Source: Hoeflea algicola (GTDB lineage: Bacteria; Pseudomonadota; Alphaproteobacteria; Rhizobiales; Rhizobiaceae). Taken from it: a DNA stretch of 64,000 nt. The notes under the pieces are model-generated. The model did not search any database and was not told the DNA's origin. It worked only from the letters and a program-made list of their open reading frames with translations. Position 1 is the first letter of the stretch. Each line of letters opens with the position of its first letter. Shown piece after piece: positions 61,059-64,000 of the stretch. The position numbers and the translations under genes are program-made. The DNA is taken from contig NZ_JAOVZR010000001.1 of NCBI RefSeq assembly GCF_026619415.1, positions 2,774,501 to 2,838,500 on the forward strand. The letters are read 5' to 3'.

Positions 61059-64000
61059 CTATTTTTTCAGCTTGTCACGCAAGGCCGCCAGAGCAGCAAA
61101 CGGTGAATCCGGGTCAATCGGCTTTTCCCGTTGTGGCGGGCGCTCGGTCCGCGGCGCGCGATGGCCCTCACCAACCTTGCCTGCGCCAGCCTTGCCGTAA
61201 CCGCCCTTGCCGCCACCCGGCTTGCCACCCTTGCCGTGAGGACCGGGCTTGCCTCGGTGGCCACGGTTGGGGCGGCCTTCACCGCCCGCATCACCATCCG
61301 TAGCGCCGGTCTTCTCGCCACCACGCGCACCGCGATTGCCGCCATCACGCCTACCCCGGCCTTCACCGGCGCCTGGGCGCGCTCCCCGTTGCCCACCAGG
61401 GCGCCACAACAGCACCGGGCGTGGTGTTTCGGCTTCATCAGCCTCGGTTTCTGCGCCAGCGGGAGCATCAGCCTTTACCGCATCGGATTCAACCGCAGCG
61501 GCCACGGGCTCGGCCTGATCGCCGTTTGCCGCGACTGCTTCATCCGTCGAGGTTTTCACATCCGCATCGCCGGTCTCAGCGGCTGCGGGCGTAATCTCCG
61601 CCGCGGCCTCGGATGTTTCAGCCGGCACGATCGCCTCGAACACCCCAGTCGGCTTCGCATCTTCCGCCACAGCAGGTGCGTCGCCTTCAACCGATGCGGT
61701 GGGCTTCAGCGGGCGCTCTGCGGCCGTACGTGAAACTACGACCTCGACCACCGGCCCCTTGCTGTCGCCGCCTACAGTGTTGACCTGAGCCGCTTCAAGG
61801 GCGGCGATGTGAGCTTGCGCCGCTTCGGCCGGAACCTCATCGGCACGATAGCCAAGCCCCTTGAGGATTTCCTCGATATCGTCCTGGGTAGCGCCCAGGA
61901 TCGACAGCATGCCGGTTGTAGTGATGAAACGTCGACCGTCATAAGCCGCTTCCGGCCGCGCGCCAGCAGCTCCCGGGTTCCACTGCAGTGCCGGACGGAT
62001 CAGATCGGCCAGACGCTCCAGAATGTCGACCCGCACGGCGCGTTTTCCCAGGAACCGGAAACCGGCCAGCCGGTAGAACTCGCGATCAATCGCCGGATCA
62101 GTGGCAACCGAGGTGCGACCAGCAGCCAATAGCGGCGTCACATCACCATAGCCCGGCTTTGTGAAGCCATCATTGACCAGCGCCCACAACAGCGTCACCA
62201 GTTCGGCCGGCGCCGGCTTCAGCAAGGCCGGCATGAAAATATGATAGGCCCCGAAGCGGATGCCATATTTGCGCAGGCTTGCGCGCGCCGACTGGTCAAG
62301 ATCCTTGATCATGTCGGTAACGTCGCGACGGAACAGAATGCCGAGGCTTTCAGCCAGCCGGAAAGCCAGCCCCCGCGCCAGACCGTCAAGATCTTCCGCC
62401 CGAGCCAGATCATCGAGAGGCTTGAGCACGGTGGCGATATGATGATTGACAAACCGGTCGATGCGCGCAGCAACGAAATCGCGCGCAGCACCGCTCAGTT
62501 GTTCGTCGGCAAGCAGGATCGCCCGCGGTTTGAGCACATGGTCGCCGGCGGCCAACTTCGCCACCGGATCACCGAGCCAGCGCACCGTGCCGTCCGCGCC
62601 AATGGCGAAATCGGAATTGCCCGAAGCGTGCAGCCGTGCTGCCCGCGCCTCGTACTCCAGCGCCAACGCCTTTTGCGCGGCCGCACTGACCGCCTTGGCG
62701 TCGGTACCTTCCGCCGAGGTGTCAGCCACGAACCGGAATCCGGCTAATTGTCCAATCAGGTGACCTTCTACGAAAACATCACCATTCACACTAATTTCTG
62801 CTTCGAGCATAGAATTCTCTCTCAGGCGCCTCATGAGCACAGATGTCCTGCGGTCAACGAAGCGTTTCGTCAACCTTTCATGCAGTGCATCTGACAATCG
62901 ATCTTCAATTTCGCGAGTCTTTTCCTGCCAGTGTGTCGGATCGGCAAGCCAATTGGGCCGATTTGAGATATATGTCCAGGTTCGGATCTGTGAAATCCGC
63001 GCCGACAAAGTGTCGATTTCGCCATCGGTAGAATCGGTTCGGCGCACCTGTTCGGCAAGAAAATCCTCGTTGACGGCTCCGCGGCGTATCAGATCGCCAT
63101 AGATCGTGGCGATCAGATCGGCGTGTTGGGCCGGTGCGATACGCCGGTAATCGGGCAAAGCGCAAACATCCCACAAGGTGGCAACATTGCCCGGCGTGCT
63201 GGCGAGGTCACGAACTTCGAAATCATTAACCAGATGTTCAAGTGCCCGCTGATCGACCGTCGGCAGCGCCCGTGTCAGCCCCTGGAGCGCCGGAACCTGT
63301 TCCAAGCTCGCCTGCAATGTCTGCAGGCTGGAAAAATCCAGTTGCTTGGAGCGCCACTGCAGAATCTTGACCGGTTCGAATACGTGGCTTTCCAGCCGCT
63401 GCACCAGATCATCGGCCAATGGATTGACCTGGCCGGTGACGCCGAAGGTGCCATCGCGCAGATGCCGTCCGGCACGGCCGGCGATCTGCCCGAACTCCGA
63501 CGCGGTCAGTTGCCGGTAGGAATAGCCGTCGAATTTGCGCTCCTGGGCGAAGGCGACGTGATCGACATCGAGATTGAGCCCCATGCCGATTGCGTCGGTA
63601 GCGACCAGGTAGTCGACATCACCATTCTGGTAGAGCTCGACCTGGGCGTTTCGGGTGCGCGGGCTCAGCGCGCCCAGCACCACCGCAGCCCCGCCACGCT
63701 GGCGGCGCACCAGTTCGGCGATGGCGTAGACCTCGTCGGCGGAAAACGCAACGATCGCCGAGCGCCGCGGCAGCCGGGTGATCTTCTTCGAACCGGCATA
63801 GTGCAGTTCCGACAGCCTTGGCCGCTCGACGATGGTGATCCCTGGCAACAGGTGTTCGAGGATCCCGCGAACGGTGGCAGACCCCAGCAGCAATGTCTCC
63901 TCGCGACCGCGCAACGACAGGATCCGGTCGGTAAACACGTGCCCGCGCTCCAAGTCGCCGGCAATCTGCACCTCATCGATAGCCACAAAGGCGGCGTCAG
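61059..64000 (-). CDS. DEAD/DEAH-type helicase, SUV3/MgpS-like; 5' end beyond the window
   Basis: At least 980 residues are visible and the frame is open at base 64000. It opens inside the helicase core: AIDEVQ (motif II, DExQ type), LLLGSATVRG (motif III), then VATDAIGMGLNLDVDHVAFA and QIAGRAGRH (motifs V and VI). A long unique C-terminal half follows, then an acidic Ala/Glu-rich stretch, and finally about 90 residues rich in Gly/Arg/Lys (RGGEKTGATDGD, GKGGKPGGGKGGYGK), probably a disordered RNA-binding tail. SUV3-type helicases take part in RNA turnover; the related rhizobial MgpS affects growth rate. Confidence 0.9.
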   Translation of the reverse strand, partial: DAAFVAIDEVQIAGDLERGHVFTDRILSLRGREETLLLGSATVRGILEHLLPGITIVERPRLSELHYAGSKKITRLPRRSAIVAFSADEVYAIAELVRRQRGGAAVVLGALSPRTRNAQVELYQNGDVDYLVATDAIGMGLNLDVDHVAFAQERKFDGYSYRQLTASEFGQIAGRAGRHLRDGTFGVTGQVNPLADDLVQRLESHVFEPVKILQWRSKQLDFSSLQTLQASLEQVPALQGLTRALPTVDQRALEHLVNDFEVRDLASTPGNVATLWDVCALPDYRRIAPAQHADLIATIYGDLIRRGAVNEDFLAEQVRRTDSTDGEIDTLSARISQIRTWTYISNRPNWLADPTHWQEKTREIEDRLSDALHERLTKRFVDRRTSVLMRRLRENSMLEAEISVNGDVFVEGHLIGQLAGFRFVADTSAEGTDAKAVSAAAQKALALEYEARAARLHASGNSDFAIGADGTVRWLGDPVAKLAAGDHVLKPRAILLADEQLSGAARDFVAARIDRFVNHHIATVLKPLDDLARAEDLDGLARGLAFRLAESLGILFRRDVTDMIKDLDQSARASLRKYGIRFGAYHIFMPALLKPAPAELVTLLWALVNDGFTKPGYGDVTPLLAAGRTSVATDPAIDREFYRLAGFRFLGKRAVRVDILERLADLIRPALQWNPGAAGARPEAAYDGRRFITTTGMLSILGATQDDIEEILKGLGYRADEVPAEAAQAHIAALEAAQVNTVGGDSKGPVVEVVVSRTAAERPLKPTASVEGDAPAVAEDAKPTGVFEAIVPAETSEAAAEITPAAAETGDADVKTSTDEAVAANGDQAEPVAAAVESDAVKADAPAGAETEADEAETPRPVLLWRPGGQRGARPGAGEGRGRRDGGNRGARGGEKTGATDGDAGGEGRPNRGHRGKPGPHGKGGKPGGGKGGYGKAGAGKVGEGHRAPRTERPPQREKPIDPDSPFAALAALRDKLKK

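Noticed and set aside
1..64000. CRISPR arrays, insertion sequences, rRNA operons
   Set aside because: No regularly spaced repeats, transposase genes, terminal inverted repeats or rRNA sequence were seen.

Overview
The window looks like a chromosomal segment of an alphaproteobacterium of the order Hyphomicrobiales (Rhizobiales), most like the Rhizobiaceae/Hoeflea branch. This rests on gene content (aerobic cobaltochelatase CobS/CobT, an RpoH2-type sigma factor, CarD, the helicase-S4-fdxA-carD cluster, a SAM-II riboswitch in front of metA) and on the high GC content. Genus is a guess; no 16S rRNA is present. There is no CRISPR array, prophage or insertion sequence.

Layout. 1-6400: 3' part of a hisC-type aminotransferase, a methyltransferase divergent from gloB, a DUF985 cupin, two membrane protein genes, DUF3108, rpmB with a clear promoter, and a queuosine-precursor transporter. 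6400-12850: cobS-cobT-phytase-like operon, a DnaJ-like gene divergent from bolA, and a CorC/HlyC protein. 12841-18500: aroK-aroB (aroB carries a one-base frameshift), a 47-residue membrane protein, xerD, accA, an L,D-transpeptidase lipoprotein and a TusA-like protein. 18500-26200: COG0523 GTPase, D,D-carboxypeptidase, M20 amidohydrolase, tRNA-Arg(CCU) overlapping the 3' end of an MFS gene, a beta-hydroxyacid dehydrogenase and dxr.

26267-42000 is the catabolic/accessory part. A dppABCDF peptide ABC operon (dppB frameshifted) is followed by a form II coxSLM molybdenum hydroxylase. Divergent from cox is a TRAP operon (dctP, a PhzS-like flavin monooxygenase, dctQ, dctM), which has a promoter with a 24-bp palindrome and a 24-codon leader reading frame. 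A sulfolactate-dehydrogenase-like gene and a broken UxaA/SuyB-family remnant follow. The combination suggests import and oxidation of an unknown organic acid, possibly heterocyclic. It is the best candidate here for an uncharacterised system.

42000-56100: a histidine-phosphatase-like protein lacking its catalytic Arg-His, galactose mutarotase, a CoxE-type VWA protein, an acetyltransferase, metA under a SAM-II riboswitch, a diguanylate cyclase, a MoxR ATPase, an ABC-F ATPase, a thiamine pyrophosphokinase, and a TPP riboswitch driving thiBPQ. 56200-64000: an M48 lipoprotein protease, rpoH2, carD, fdxA, an S4-domain protein and a SUV3/MgpS-like helicase that runs off the right edge.

Vitamin and cofactor functions recur: cobalamin (cobST), thiamine (thiBPQ and thiN), queuosine, methionine and SAM sensing, Fe-S (bolA, fdxA) and a COG0523 metal GTPase. 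Both single-base frameshifts lie in otherwise intact genes, so sequencing error and real inactivation must be kept apart.
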